From NCBI GenBank assembly GCA_023105745.1, contig JALGQZ010000012.1, positions 42,711,852 to 42,775,851 on the forward strand: 64,000 nt of DNA, given 5' to 3'. Source of the DNA: Austropuccinia psidii (taxonomy: Eukaryota > Basidiomycota > Pucciniomycetes > Pucciniales > Sphaerophragmiaceae). A program made the position numbers and the translations under genes. The notes under the pieces were generated by a model. The model was not told the origin of the DNA and made no database searches. It saw only the letters and a list, made by a program, of their open reading frames with translations. This document shows positions 11,071 through 22,960 of the stretch, one piece after another (positions within the stretch are counted from its first letter, which is position 1; each line of letters begins with the position of its first letter).

Positions 11071-11904
11071 GCTTGCCTTTCCCTTGACTTCTCTTTTGGT
11101 TTGGTTCTCATTTCACCTTCATCCAGGAACCAAAATCCACCCCAAACGCGAGCGTGAAACTCACAAGAGTCCGGTGAAGAGGGCGATGTCGAAGTGAACG
11201 TACAAACAGCTTGAGATACCAAAAGCATCAAGTGCCACAACTTCCTCGTTCCACTACCGAAACGCACTCCCAATTTCAACAAAGTGTACAAATAGTCAGC
11301 TCTGGATTTTCTGTATCTGTGATGATTGGTTATTATTCTATTAAGGTTGAAATAACAACAAGGCCTCTTTTGTGTTTAAAAGTCGATGTAACAGCCTACA
11401 TACAAGTTCTTAATTACGATGCACTTGATAGTTTATTAATTTTGCAATCTATTTTACTGTTATTGAGACTTTCATTTTTTTCAAAAAATCAGGCATATTG
11501 AAAAAAATTTAATTCAAAATATTGTTTCTTTGAGACATGAAAGAATGTGTTAGAATTTAGCTAGGAGCGATGAAATAAATGCGATAAGTTTGATTTGTTT
11601 TCCCTTGTAAGAAATTGCATTTCCTGCGTTTACTTGCGCGAAGTTAAATTTGTCAAAATATGACCCTGGGTTAGATTGCATTGGGCAGTTATACATGGAG
11701 TGAGCATGACCAAGGGACAGTATGAGGTACGTAAGGGTGGATAACGAAGTGCAAAAGTATATATGCAGTGGACAAGATGAAAAGACAAGGACTGTGAACA
11801 CAGGTGCTGGCCTGTGACTCAACCCCAGAGCTCAAGAATGACTTTTGAAACAACATAAATAATTGTATGAAATAAAAATAGTGAAACACTAATAAATTTT
11901 TAAG
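11071..11904. other. Downstream region of the secreted-protein gene
   Basis: The first 150 bp stay G+C-richer than the rest and may be the 3' untranslated region or a terminal exon. Beyond about 11340 the sequence becomes AT-rich, with no frame I would call a gene. AATAAA-type signals occur (for example near 11573 and 11873). Confidence 0.35.
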
Positions 11905-12460
11905 CTTAAAGGTGGATAGATTAGCACAATATTGGTAAATATGAATGAGTCTACAAAAGAATGCAGTCAAGTACCATAAAGGTGAACTACTCTGATATTA
12001 TAGTCTTGTATGATGACAACAGATGACACGTTTAAACAGTTAACATAAAAAGATTCTAACAACTGTTTGTTAACAAATAATAAAAGAAATAAGATTAAGA
12101 ACTAAGAGTCAGGCAAGTAGACAGAGAATATGAGAGACGGTGTTCTTCCATTTTGAACCGTAATCTCTTTTACAAACATAGCGTCTTTTATAGACGAGAC
12201 AACAAATAAGGGTCACGTTCTTCCCTTTTCATTACTTGTGAAAAGGAGGAATATTTGATTTTTCCGTATTCAATAACAAGGAGTCATGATGCCCCTGAGG
12301 GATTGGATTGATCTTTGCAGATAATGTACCTGTTATTAATTGACCAGGTCAAGTTTGGTATATTGCAAATATGGGGAGTAGGAGGGCAAATTGATCTCAA
12401 CCTTACTCATGGCTCATGGAATGGAAATAGTTAGTTAGGATCATTATGGCCATTTATTTC
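11905..12460 (+). repeat. Dispersed repeat, copy 2 (LTR-like)
   Basis: Direct-orientation homologue of 3567-4115, diverged by many substitutions and small indels. It starts GCTTAAAGGTGGA and ends near ATTATGGCCATTTATTTCACA. Together the two copies bracket the Copia element and the secreted-protein gene. Confidence 0.6.
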
Positions 12461-12647
12461 ACAAACACATCTTTTGTACCCTTGACAAACCAAGAAGAGG
12501 CAACAAAACCATACCTGTGCCAATTCAGCTCTAAGAAGTGATCATCTGAAAGAGAAAAGCTCCCCCTTTTGTGAAACGATATTTTTCTCTCCAAAGATTA
12601 AGAAATGACAGAGTTAAAAGCTTATAAAACTCTTATTGGGCCTAAAA

Positions 12648-12864
12648 CTGTCACATTGATGCCAGAAACCATCCACAGGCACTTGAGATCTCCACTCAGG
12701 GTCATGTCAGAACAGGCAGTCCCCCACCACCACCATTACTAGACCTTAGTTTGCTTTATTGCGCAATCATCACAACTGAGCAGAAAAGGCTACAAGATCA
12801 AGGTTGAATTTCATTCATCTTTTTTGTGGTATTATAGGTCACAGTTACACCATCAGTGACAGTA
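12648..12864 (+). repeat. Direct repeat, copy 1 (about 215 bp)
   Basis: Begins GTCACATTGATGCCAGAAAC and runs through CCCCCACCACCACCAT and TATTATAGGTCACAGTT. The second copy lies 442 bp downstream at 13090-13302 with roughly nine in ten bases the same by eye. It is one of the few G+C-richer non-coding stretches here. No open frame spans it. Confidence 0.75.
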
Positions 12865-13089
12865 CCCCTGGGGTAGGAAGCACTGTGTCTTGAAGTGCAC
12901 TAACACAGATGGGAAACCCTGTCCATCCTCAGGGGCATCAGCTACACAACAGGCCAGTATAGGCAGTCATAAGGGTTATGGGTCATCACTCCCAAGCCCT
13001 TTCTGCCAACAGGTTTGAAACCCCCAAATTTCACAATCTGTTTCCCTCACAATTGTGAAATCCACCCATGACAGTAAACCTTGATCTTC

Positions 13090-13302
13090 TGTCACATTGA
13101 TGCCAGAAACCATCAACAAGCACTTGAGATCTCCACTCAGGGTCATGTTGGAACAGGTGGTCCCCCACCACCACCATGACTAGACTCTAGGTTGCTTCAT
13201 TGTGCAATCATCACAACTGAGCAAAAAAGTCTAAAAGATCCAGGGTGAATTTCCTTCATCTTTTTCTGGTATTATAGGTCACAGTTCCACCATCTGTGAC
13301 AA
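13090..13302 (+). repeat. Direct repeat, copy 2 (about 213 bp)
   Basis: Partner of 12648-12864. The 225 bp between the copies (TCAGTGACAGTACCCCTGGG onward) is unique in the window, so this looks like a tandem duplication of a unit of about 442 bp with only one complete unit left. Confidence 0.75.
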
Positions 13303-14479
13303 AAACTTAATTTTAACATCTCACCATGAAAAAGTTCTATCTGGACAGGTGGGCATAGCAAGTTCAACCCAAGTCCCCACCTTGGCTCAAAGCTTAAAAT
13401 ATTTTTGCAGATACTTTCAGCTACATATTTGGTCATTCAGAATTTTACTCAATTAAAGTAGAATATTATGGATTTGCTATGGTTTTTCTTTGTCCACTCA
13501 TACCTTACATATACAATATTCACTAATACAATAAATTCTTGAATTAAAATGATTTCTAACACAAAAAGAACCTTCTTTCTAAAACTCTGTGAAGAAATTT
13601 AACAGGGATTCCTTTGTATTCCCACTTTGAAATCATTAACCCACTTCACTTGTGACAACCAGTGCAAAGAATTTTGCTTAACTGTTTTTGAGGGAATAAC
13701 TTTAATTTCTAAAAATGAATTTGTGCAAGATTGAAATTTTTTCCAGCTGCCTCATCCCCCTTTTATTTTGTTTTTTGTTATTATAGACTTTGCATACCCT
13801 TTCAAGAGAGTATCAAAAGGTTCAAATATTTTTCTGCGACATGCATAATAGTCTACTTATTCCCCAGTTCTTTCAAATATCTATTTGGGAAGAATTCTTG
13901 CCATGATTATTTGGAGGTTTGAATTTTGTTGTCAATTTATTTAAATTGGGATTAATTCTCTTCTTTGTAGATATATTTAATATTATCTTGATTATCCAAG
14001 TTACTTATTTTAAGGGAAGTTTTTTCCTTTTCTCAAATGTGTTGTTAAATATTTACAATTTCCATTAAATCAAAGGAAACATTTTCATTGCCAAATTTTC
14101 TATAAATACAAATCTCCTTGCATTTTAAGTCTCATACTTCTTGAAATGGGGAAATCTGAACCTTACAAGAAATTACCAATCTTTTTTTCTTACTATGGAA
14201 TGAGGTTCAGAATTCAACATACATTTTCACACTTAAGCCATCATTTCACTATTTTTTATACACAAAGCTGTAAAGAAATGAGGGCATTCATGCATTACAG
14301 TTCCTATTTTTTTATTTGAGCTCCTTAATCTTTGAGCTCAGTTATGAAGCTCAGAATATCTTAATCCATCTTCTTTTCATTTTCCTTGCTATTCAAATTC
14401 TTTTAAACTTGAGAAGAATGAAAATAGCACAAATAAATGTCAAAAGTGCATTTTGTGAAAAGAAATTAGTTTCTTGCAA
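13303..14479. other. Non-coding stretch
   Basis: AT-rich sequence; I see no gene, RNA gene or clear repeat in it. The frames near 13731-13922 and 14316-14507 are short and have no recognisable content. Confidence 0.4.
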
Positions 14480-15540
14480 AGTTAACTTTGATTTTTTGGT
14501 TTTTTAATTTTTTTGAAATTTGAATTATATTTTTCTTGGCTTATTGAGTTTTTTATTAGATTTTTATTGGAATATTTTTCATTTCTTTTGAATATTTTTG
14601 TAACTCTATTTGTACCTTTTGATTTTCTGGGATATTTTTCCAATTTCATTTTTGATTCTTGAATTATTTCTTTTATCAAGGTGCCTGCTGTTTTTCTTAT
14701 TTTGATTTTTTTTATAATTTTTTCATTTTTTTTGTTAATTTTTTTTATTTTTATGTTTTTAGGGCTTGGGGCATAAATAATCTGGAGTCAGTGCATTACA
14801 CAAATTCCAGGGTATATGTAAATATTTTTTTGTGCTAAGTTTATCACAAAGAAATAAAAACATATAAAATGTATAGGTGTAATGCACTGATTTCAGAGTT
14901 ATACAACCTCCTAAAGAAAGAAAAAAAAATTAAATCAAAAATTTAGAAAGATAAATTCAAATTGAACTTTAAAAAAAAGGATAAAATGAGAAATAATAGT
15001 AAAATTGTACAACAAAACCAACAAAATTAAGAAAGTATCATTGAAACAAAAGAAATATGAAAAAAAATCAACAAAGATAAAAAAAATAACAAAAAAGAAA
15101 AAAATTAACAAAGTGAAAAAACTGAAATAAAAATAGAAAAATTATAAAAGAAATTAAAACAATCAGACAAATACAATCAAAAGAATTTCAAAAAAAAGGG
15201 AAGTTGAAAGAAAACTGCAAAAACATAAAAATAATAAAAGAGGAAAAAAATGAATCATTTTTCAATAATTAAAAAAAACTAAATAAAAGCAAAAAAACAA
15301 TTTGAAAAATTTAACAATCCAAAATGCATAGTTAAATAAAAAGGATAATCTAGGAATTACCAACAAACCAAAATAAAAAGGGGAAAGGAAAAAATCAACA
15401 GTTAATAAAATATGAAAATTAAAAAAACAAGAAGAAACATTTCAAATGAAAAGAAAATTGAAATTATCAGAATAATATTGATAAAAGGAATCAAATATAT
15501 TAAAAAGGTTCAAATTAAAAAAAAGAAAACAGAAAAAGAA
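14480..15540. repeat. Foldback: T-rich arm, short inverted repeat, A-rich arm
   Basis: From 14480 to 14760 the plus strand is almost entirely T-rich; from about 14910 to 15540 it is almost entirely A-rich. At the centre, TCAGTGCATTACAC (14791-14804) pairs with GTGTAATGCACTGA (about 14878-14891), with weaker pairing outward (CATAAATAATCTGGAG against CTGAAATCAG...TATACAAC-like sequence). The loop is about 75 bp. It could be a foldback or MITE-like element, or a retroposed poly-A/poly-T structure. Apparent frames here are low-complexity lysine- or phenylalanine-rich and are not genes. Confidence 0.55.
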
Positions 15541-18500
15541 TCTATATGGCGCAAATACCAAGCTGGGAAAACAGCTCACAGAAGGGTAGAGAAGGATATT
15601 GGTAGAGGAATTAGTAAATTTATAAAAACCTTATGTTTTATTTGACTCAATGAAAGTAAATTGAATTATAAATCAAGTCTAAAAACTGATCTAAAAACTG
15701 ATTCACATGTATTAATATGACTAAGAGATATTGCAAAACATTTTCAGGTCAAATTAATTCTTATTTCCAAAAAATTTATAATCTGATTAGGATTATTTTT
15801 TGGAACGATTGAATACAGGTTATATTCAAGTCAATAATATTAATACAAGCCATGATGATCCCACGAATTCTATAATTAAGGAATTTATAAGAATATTTAA
15901 TTATTGAATCCTCCCATATTCCCTCTGTTTCCAACTTGACTCCAACAAGGTTCCAACCAAGTGAGTGTTGGTGGTTTGGGAAAAGGTCTAAAAAGAATTT
16001 GAATAATGGTGAACAAAATATTCTTCAAAAACACAAAAAGCTCCAAATAAGGTGTTTTTCAAAGAGATAATTTCTTAATGCATTAATTCTTTTGAAAATT
16101 CACAAAACTGTAGACCATTAATTGCCATATATAACACATTCTTATGAAGTAATGGAAAAAATTCTGATGCATACTTCCTCGGATAGCTCAGTAATCTATA
16201 CTAAATGTTCTCCTACAAATGAACATTTTATTTCATATTACTAGTTATTCAATATGTAAAGTTATGGAGAGGTTCCTTTCCCAGGTTTGAAAATATCCTC
16301 CACTATAACGATTCTGTACACAAATTTTATCCAAACATTATATGCTGGGAGATATAATGAATATATCTTAATAAACATTATTTTGAGAATGTAAAACTGA
16401 AGAAAGGTTTAAAATGGACTTACATGCCTTTTAAAATCCTTAAGATTCACTACAAACACTACGTAATCCCCAAGTTCCTTTACCATTAAGTCCTTTTGAA
16501 ATTGTCTCTCTTCAGGAACATTGCACTTAAAACAAAAAGTATTTCAAGATACAATTAGACAATTTATTTATCAAAGGATAATTAGATTTTAAATTATTGT
16601 TGAAGGTTGAGATCTGCCAGTTTAAATTTAATTGGTCTTTTTTTTGAATTAATGCTAATAATAATTATCAAAATACAGAAAGAAAAGCCTTTAATCCTTG
16701 TATTCATATTTCTTGGAGAAATATTAGCTTGATCAATAGGGTCTATCAAGATTTGAAATAAAAAGGTGATACCAGATTATAGTGTTGAAAGATTGGTATA
16801 TTTATATAAATATTTAATCCAAAAATTTGAGCAAAATCCCTACTTTGAAGGAATCATTCAAAAACCCAAGAGATTTACCTAATTTTGATATTTTATCTCA
16901 ATTAGATTTTTTGGGACTTGAGAGTTTGAGTATTATCTTCTCTAGCAAAAGATTATCCTATTCAGCTGTATTAATTGAAAATAAGGCTTTCTCAATATAT
17001 TCTTAACTTTTGTGATTCCAAGGAAGATGTATATTTGTAACTATATGCTTATACTCAGTTCCTAAAGGGGATAAGTCCTTTTGGAGATTTAAAAGGACAA
17101 TTATTTGAAGGATAGTACCCCAGAGCTTTCCTGCTTAAGGAGTACATATTATGCCACATATGTTCAACATCAATTAGGGAAGTGAGGTTTTTGAAAAACA
17201 TCTCAACATTAATTTTAATTTATTGTATGGACAAAATAACTGTATTATTTCTTCTGAAAATGAGGGCGACAGTGATTTTTAATACAAAATTTGTTTGGAG
17301 GGGCATTTTTCAACTCCAATATATATTGATTGTGAAAAAATGAGAGATTTGTATTTAGATATTATTTTGAAGGTGATGATAGGGTGGTGAAAATCTATAG
17401 ATGTTATTTTTCTGATATAATGGTGGATTGACCCTTCCAAGAGTGATCATCTGTTTTCATTAACATTAAATCTCATATTAATATCAAATTACATTTATTT
17501 TGGACAAGAAAGTTTTCATCTTGATAAATATTCCTCCTAAATTGAATATTTTAACTAACAATAATGATCTATAGCAGTTTTTATTAAGGTATAATTAATA
17601 AAAAATGAGCTTCAAATGAAATTTCTTCTACATTGATATAAAAATTCTGATCAAATTGAATCATTCATTTTTGAAGAACAACACTTAGATAATCTGATAT
17701 TTAGATTATAGTAGGAAATTTCAGTAAAATAATGATTTATCTTGATTAAGACTTTTTCCATATCAAAGCCTCCAGAGTTAATTCCTTATATTCTATATTA
17801 TGTGAACCTTATTTTATCTCTTCACACAAAATAAGATAATTATTCATGAAAAATAAGTAAAATAAGTAAAATTGAATTTTTTTTTGAAATACCCAGTTTA
17901 AGAAAGAATAGAAATTTATCCCTTTTCCAATTTGGAAACTCTAACATAAGATTTCTGATTTTTATCTGTAAAAAAATAAAATATTGATCAGCTGGTCAAT
18001 TCTTCTCTTCTTGAAACAATATCATGTAATTAATTATCTTAAAATAGCATAATTAATATGAAGGAAATAAGATCTCAGATGAAATCTGTATCAATTAGGT
18101 TATATTGGGACTTCTGGGTATATTTTATGATATTTAATATGGCAGGGGGTAATTTTTTATCATTCAGGCTTTTAAGGTTACTTCTCTCATTAGCAGAAGA
18201 ATTTCAGTAGTTTAATCATGAAATTTTGAAAAAAAATTGCAGAAAGATTACTCTCACATTGTAAAAAGGTTTTAGCTTTCAGAAAGCATAGGAATAGAAA
18301 AAAATAACCAGAAAAATTTTGAAACCAAATTCTTCTTCAATCTGAAGTTTATCAGGATATTGAGAAATATTCTTCAAATGGTCAAAAGAGGAAGGTATAG
18401 AACCACCTTTTTTTTATCTTATTTGAATCAAGGTCACATAAACTTTCAGATGAAAGTGATTCAGAAACAGAAAAATTTTCTTTTTTTAGTGAGAGAACCC

Positions 18501-18872
18501 TATGAGGATTTAATACTCCAGGAAAACGACACCAATTACAAGAATATTTAAGATTGATAATATTGAAAACAAATAAGATACTGTCAAGAAAAAATAACCA
18601 TCAATGAACATATGTGATAGAAGATGAGAGAAAAGGATAATTTTACCTTTTGAAACATAAAACAGTTCTTTCATAGCTATTGGATTCAGATTTAGTTGAA
18701 TTTTTTTGGTTTTTGCTTCAAATAATCTTGAAGAAGAGAGGACGCTTTGGGAATTCAATAAGCTACATGATTCAAATCCTTTCAGTTTATTATTCCTCAA
18801 TTTTTAAGATATGGCTTAGAAGATGAGCAAATAATAATAGCAAGCTATAAACCAGTATGAATAGAGATGAAA
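15541..18872. other. Non-coding stretch
   Basis: More than 3 kb of AT-rich sequence. No frame over about 100 codons and no recognisable transposon protein on either strand. Probably decayed repeat sequence. Confidence 0.4.
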
Positions 18873-19930
18873 TGTGCAAGGTGTGGATATAAAATCTTGA
18901 TTAAAAAATCAAGTCTTTTTCTTGCCATCAAAATTTTTATAAGGTAATACAATATAAAAATATTGGTTTGACAATTTTTTAAAGAGAAAATAAACCAAAA
19001 TTATTGGTTTTAGCCTTTTTATTATAAAAACAATATTCTAAATATTTCTTATTTTAACATAAAAGGTTTATCCAAATAAAAATTAAAATTCATATTTGTG
19101 GCTACAAAAGAAATTTTAATTCAAATTAATTAAGTAAAGAGCTGAATGAAACAGATATGGGAACAGAGTCTTTTCAATTACTTCTAAAGAAAAACAATTC
19201 ATAAAAGCTACCAGAGTACATTTGGTGAACAAAGTGACAAAGCTTACAGTGGTAAAAGTAGCTTTACATCACTTTTTGAGTGGTTGAAGGGTAGAATTAT
19301 TATCAAAAGCTACAAAAAACAATTATGATAGTTTTGCACATAGTTGATAGGTCTAAAATGATGAAAAAGGATGGTTGAGATCCTTCATTGATTTTTTAAA
19401 CAGAGTTTAGATGGTTATAAAAGGAAAATATTCAAACATGAAGAAATAAGTGGGCAGAGAAGACATTTGTTTATAGAAACAAATTTTCTTCCACCAACAT
19501 CAAAAATATCCTTTGTAAGTCATGAGAAGAATAATGAAATAAAGAACAAAACTATCACATTATTGAGCCCTGGTTTAGCCATTTTAGTCTCTTAAACAAT
19601 CCATTGCTATAGTGATAGTTAGATTTAAGCCTCAGAAACAAGCACAATTGTTCTTGAGGGGACTGTAAAACAATTACAACTACTTTTTTTAGATTTATGC
19701 TACCTGAAGGGTCAATTTACCCTCTTGGAAACAGTTGAAGCTTTCCTGGATGGTATGAAAACCTCATCATCAAGGGAGTCAGAGACCCTGGCCTTTCATT
19801 TGATGCCATGAGTAATGTAAACCCTCTGCAATTTGGAAATCTCATTCCTGTCAGAGAGAAAGTTTGGAGAGTCTATAACGCTTGGAGCCAAGATTTGTTT
19901 TTTACAAAGAAATGAAGTTTGCCAACTTAA
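18873..19930 (-). repeat. Old solo LTR, first part (split by element A)
   Basis: Starts TGTGCAAGGTGTGGATAT and follows the LTR of element A, with many differences, down to GAAGTTTGCCAACTTAA, where element A begins. The continuation is 30746-31395. A U5-type hairpin is present near its start (CTTGAT 18896-18901 with ATCAAG 18908-18913). Confidence 0.8.
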
Positions 19931-21738
19931 TATAAGGTGTAGAGATGAAACTTTGATTTAAAATCAAGTGCTTTTCCTGTCCTCAAAATTTGTATAAGGT
20001 AAAAAATGATGAAAAATAGTATGAAATAGTATTTTTAAGAGAAAAACAAACCAATTTTATTGTTTTTAACTCTATAAGTATAAAACAATAATATTATAAA
20101 GATTTATTGTTTTGCTAACAATTAAAATTTATCCAAAAATACTCTACAAGAGATATTTAAGGCTACAAAAGAAATTTCTTCAAGAGAAGTTTTAATTGGA
20201 ATTAATTGAGCAAAAAACTGCAAGAAATTCATTAAAAAAAGTCTTTAAAAAAGGAATATAAAGAGAAAACACACCCAAAAGTGAGATGAGTGAATTTGGA
20301 AACAAAGTGACAAAGTTAACAGTGATGAAAGATGCATTAATTCACTTATGGGGTGGTTCAAGGCGTAAAAATGATTATAAGAGTTACAAACAATGATTAT
20401 AATAATTTTTTCACGTGGTTGAAAGGTTTAAAGTGATATAAAAAGGGTGGTTGGAATCTTCTATTGATTGGTTTAACAGTGTTCAAACTAATTATAAAAG
20501 CAAAAGATTCTAACATGAAGAGAAAAGTGGGGCAAAGAAGACATTATTTTATAGCCATCAATTTTCTTACTCAAAAAGTAAAATTTCCTCTTGTCAGTCG
20601 TGGAAAACACTCTGACAAAAGAAAAGCCAATTATGGCATCATTGAACCCTTGTTTAGACCAAAAAGGGGCTGATTTTAGCCAATTTAGACCCTTAAATCA
20701 GCCATTACTATAGTAATACCTAGTTTAGAGCCTTAAAAACACATCATAATGTGTGTAAGAGACATAAAAACCAGTTAAAACTGCTTTTACTAGGATTGTT
20801 TTAACTTAAGGGTAGTCTTACCCTCTTGGAAACAGTTAAAACTGTCCTGGTTGGTATCAAAACCTCATCATCAATTGAATCACAGATCCTGTGACTCAAT
20901 TCCAGGCCAAAAGTGATGAATTTTTGGGTGGATTTTGACATCCCATGCCTGTCAGCAAGGAATTTGGGGGTCTGCCTCCCCCTGGAGCTAGAGTACCTCT
21001 CCCCCCCAGAATTAATCTTTCCCATTTATTTATTTTTTTCTTTAATTCCTCATCAAGTAATAAAATTGTAATTTCCACATAAAATTAAATTGATTTTAAA
21101 AGTAAAAAAATGGAATAATTGATACCTCATATTTAAATTACAGTTCACTTATGTAATACATGCACACATTTTGACATTTCAATTGAAAATACTTCAATTC
21201 TGCATAACTTCTAAACTATGCACAACGCCTCAATTTTAACACATAACTTGATGCTTAACACTACATGTGGTGTGAATTAAATTAAGGTTTTGAGGATTTT
21301 CAATCTTTGTACAGAAAATACTAAACACTTAATTTAAGCTTATTTAGATTTGAGCTACAGAAATTCTACCCAGAGGTGACCCCACCTTAATTTGTATGAG
21401 GAATGCAATGGTGAAGTAATTTTCTTAAGTTTATTTATTGGATGAAAAGTTCCAATATATTTTATGTAACCTTTTACCAAAAATATTTCAATTTCATTAA
21501 TTTTGTTAAAAATTCATTTTTACTTAATTTTTTCAAGTAAAAATGCATTTTCTTAATTTTAAAATCTAATGTAATTTTTATTTTAAATTATAATTAAATT
21601 TTTATTTTTGTATATAAATTTGTACTTAGATTTTAATTTCTCTTTTGATAATATAAATAAATTTATTTTATTTATATTTGTATCTTATTTTGTTATTTGT
21701 GGTCTTTTGGGTTTATGAAAATACCTCTAAGGCTTACA
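19931..21738 (-). repeat. 3' LTR of element A
   Basis: 1808 bp, highly similar to 28933-30745. Its first base pair is TA instead of TG. The U5 hairpin is CTTTGAT (19951-19957) with ATCAAG (19963-19968). The long open frame near 20464-20673 is not a gene: the matching frame in the other LTR (29424-29678) reflects LTR conservation only. Confidence 0.92.
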
Positions 21739-21757
21739 TACCCTCCCCCTAAAAAAG
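21739..21757 (-). other. Polypurine tract of element A
   Basis: The minus strand reads TTCTTTTTTAGGGGGAGGGT immediately before the 3' LTR. This is the primer for plus-strand DNA synthesis. Confidence 0.75.
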
Positions 21758-21779
21758 AATATTACTTTGTAATATTGTT

Positions 21780-21905
21780 ATTTCTAGTGTTTCTGAACCT
21801 TCTGAGAAGCTTTGTAGCTTAAGGTATGTCCTTTTCTGCTAACCATTCATCTTCACAAGTTGGGTCACTGTACCTAACAAGGTATTCCCTTACTTTATTT
21901 GTTCT
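21780..21905 (-). pseudogene. Chromodomain-like tail of element A pol
   Basis: A minus-strand frame reads REYLVRYSDPTCEDEWLAEK, then a stop, then KLLRRFR. The pattern YLVRY...DEWL.EKD...A.KLLRRF resembles a chromodomain (YLVKW...TWEP.EN...A.ELL..F). In chromoviruses this module, at the end of integrase, directs insertion to methylated heterochromatin. It is out of frame with the preceding integrase piece and carries a stop. Confidence 0.55.
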
Positions 21906-22078
21906 CAACTTTCTTTCTTGAGAACTTTGGTAATCTTTTTAATACCAGAGGATTCAATAGGAGGTATAACTTGGGGAGCTTTACTCCTCAAAGGAAATTT
22001 TTTAGCAACACTAGATTTATATGGCTTTATCAAGCTCACTGGAAATGTAGGATGCCTATTGCTAAGTTCTTCAGATAA

Positions 22079-22960
22079 TTATACTTCAACAGAATTTTCT
22101 CCATGGAGGACCTTAATAACAAAAGGTACTTCAAAGGAATATTTGAGCTTTTTATGTCCTTTGATGTTATTGAAGTCAGTGGTGGATACAAGTACTAAAT
22201 CCCCCACTTTGAAATCTGGAGTGGCATGTGACTTGTCCCATTTGTCTTTAGCATATGAAAAAGAGTCTTCCATTCATCTCACTGCATGATTTCTAGCTTT
22301 GTCTAGAATTCCTTTGAAGCTAGCAGCTGTAGGATGTATTTCAACCAGTTCTTTCCTAAAGGAATCTTGAGGTAATTTTTTATTCCATCCTTTTTCTAGA
22401 ATAGAAGGAGTTTTATTGGTACTTGCATGAATGGATGTCTTATACACCAATTCTAGTGCTGGTAAAAGAGTACACCAATCATGGGTAAATCCATCACAAT
22501 ATATGAATTCAAGGCCATATGCACAAACTCTTCTTACCATATCTTTCAAGGTTTGGATCATCCTTTCATCCAGACCATCAGTTTGTGGGTGGTAGGCTGT
22601 AGAGGAGAATAATTTAGTTTAAAATAGTTGGTGAAGACTTGTCCATAGTGCTGATGTAGATTTGGGATCTCTGTCACTAATGATGTTTGTGGATATGCCA
22701 GTCCATGATATTACTCTATTCCAAATCAGAAGAGCTGTATCAATGGCCATATCATCCTTGTGACATGGTTGAAAGATTGGAGTCTTACTAAATATGTCAA
22801 CAATCACTAGGCAAGAATTATAACCTCTGTCACCCCCTGGTGGCAGGCCAGTTACCAAATCCATATGGACAATTTCCCAAGGTCTGCTGGGTTCTTGGAT
22901 CTTGATCATATTTTCAAGTCTTTTTCCAGTGTGAAACATCTTTCTGCCACATTCGCCACC
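22079..22960 (-). pseudogene. Integrase of element A, broken
   Basis: Pieces at 22619-22939, 22274-22561 and 22079-22273. DDE core: aspartate in IVHMDLVTGLPPGGD, second in ISDRDPKSTSALW, glutamate in DGLDERMIQTLKD (about 22590-22560). The C-terminal part includes VGDLVLVSTTDFNN, the usual GPY/F-side module. The upstream HHCC zinc-binding block is badly eroded (22906-23040: the expected C..C pair is missing). A stop lies between the second aspartate and the glutamate, near 22618. Confidence 0.85.

Noticed and set aside
11046..11291. Minus-strand frame overlapping the end of the secreted-protein gene
   Set aside because: No signal peptide or recognisable motif; overlaps the better-supported plus-strand gene.
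14482..15645. Open frames of lysine- and isoleucine-rich or phenylalanine-rich sequence
   Set aside because: Low-complexity translation of A- and T-rich arms; no domain, no codon bias.
16181..16235. tRNA-like start GGATAGCTCAGTAATC resembling an A box
   Set aside because: No B box (GGTTCGA-type) or acceptor-stem pairing follows within 90 bp; chance match.
20464..20673. 69-codon frame conserved at 29424-29678
   Set aside because: Conservation is explained by both lying in the two LTRs of element A.
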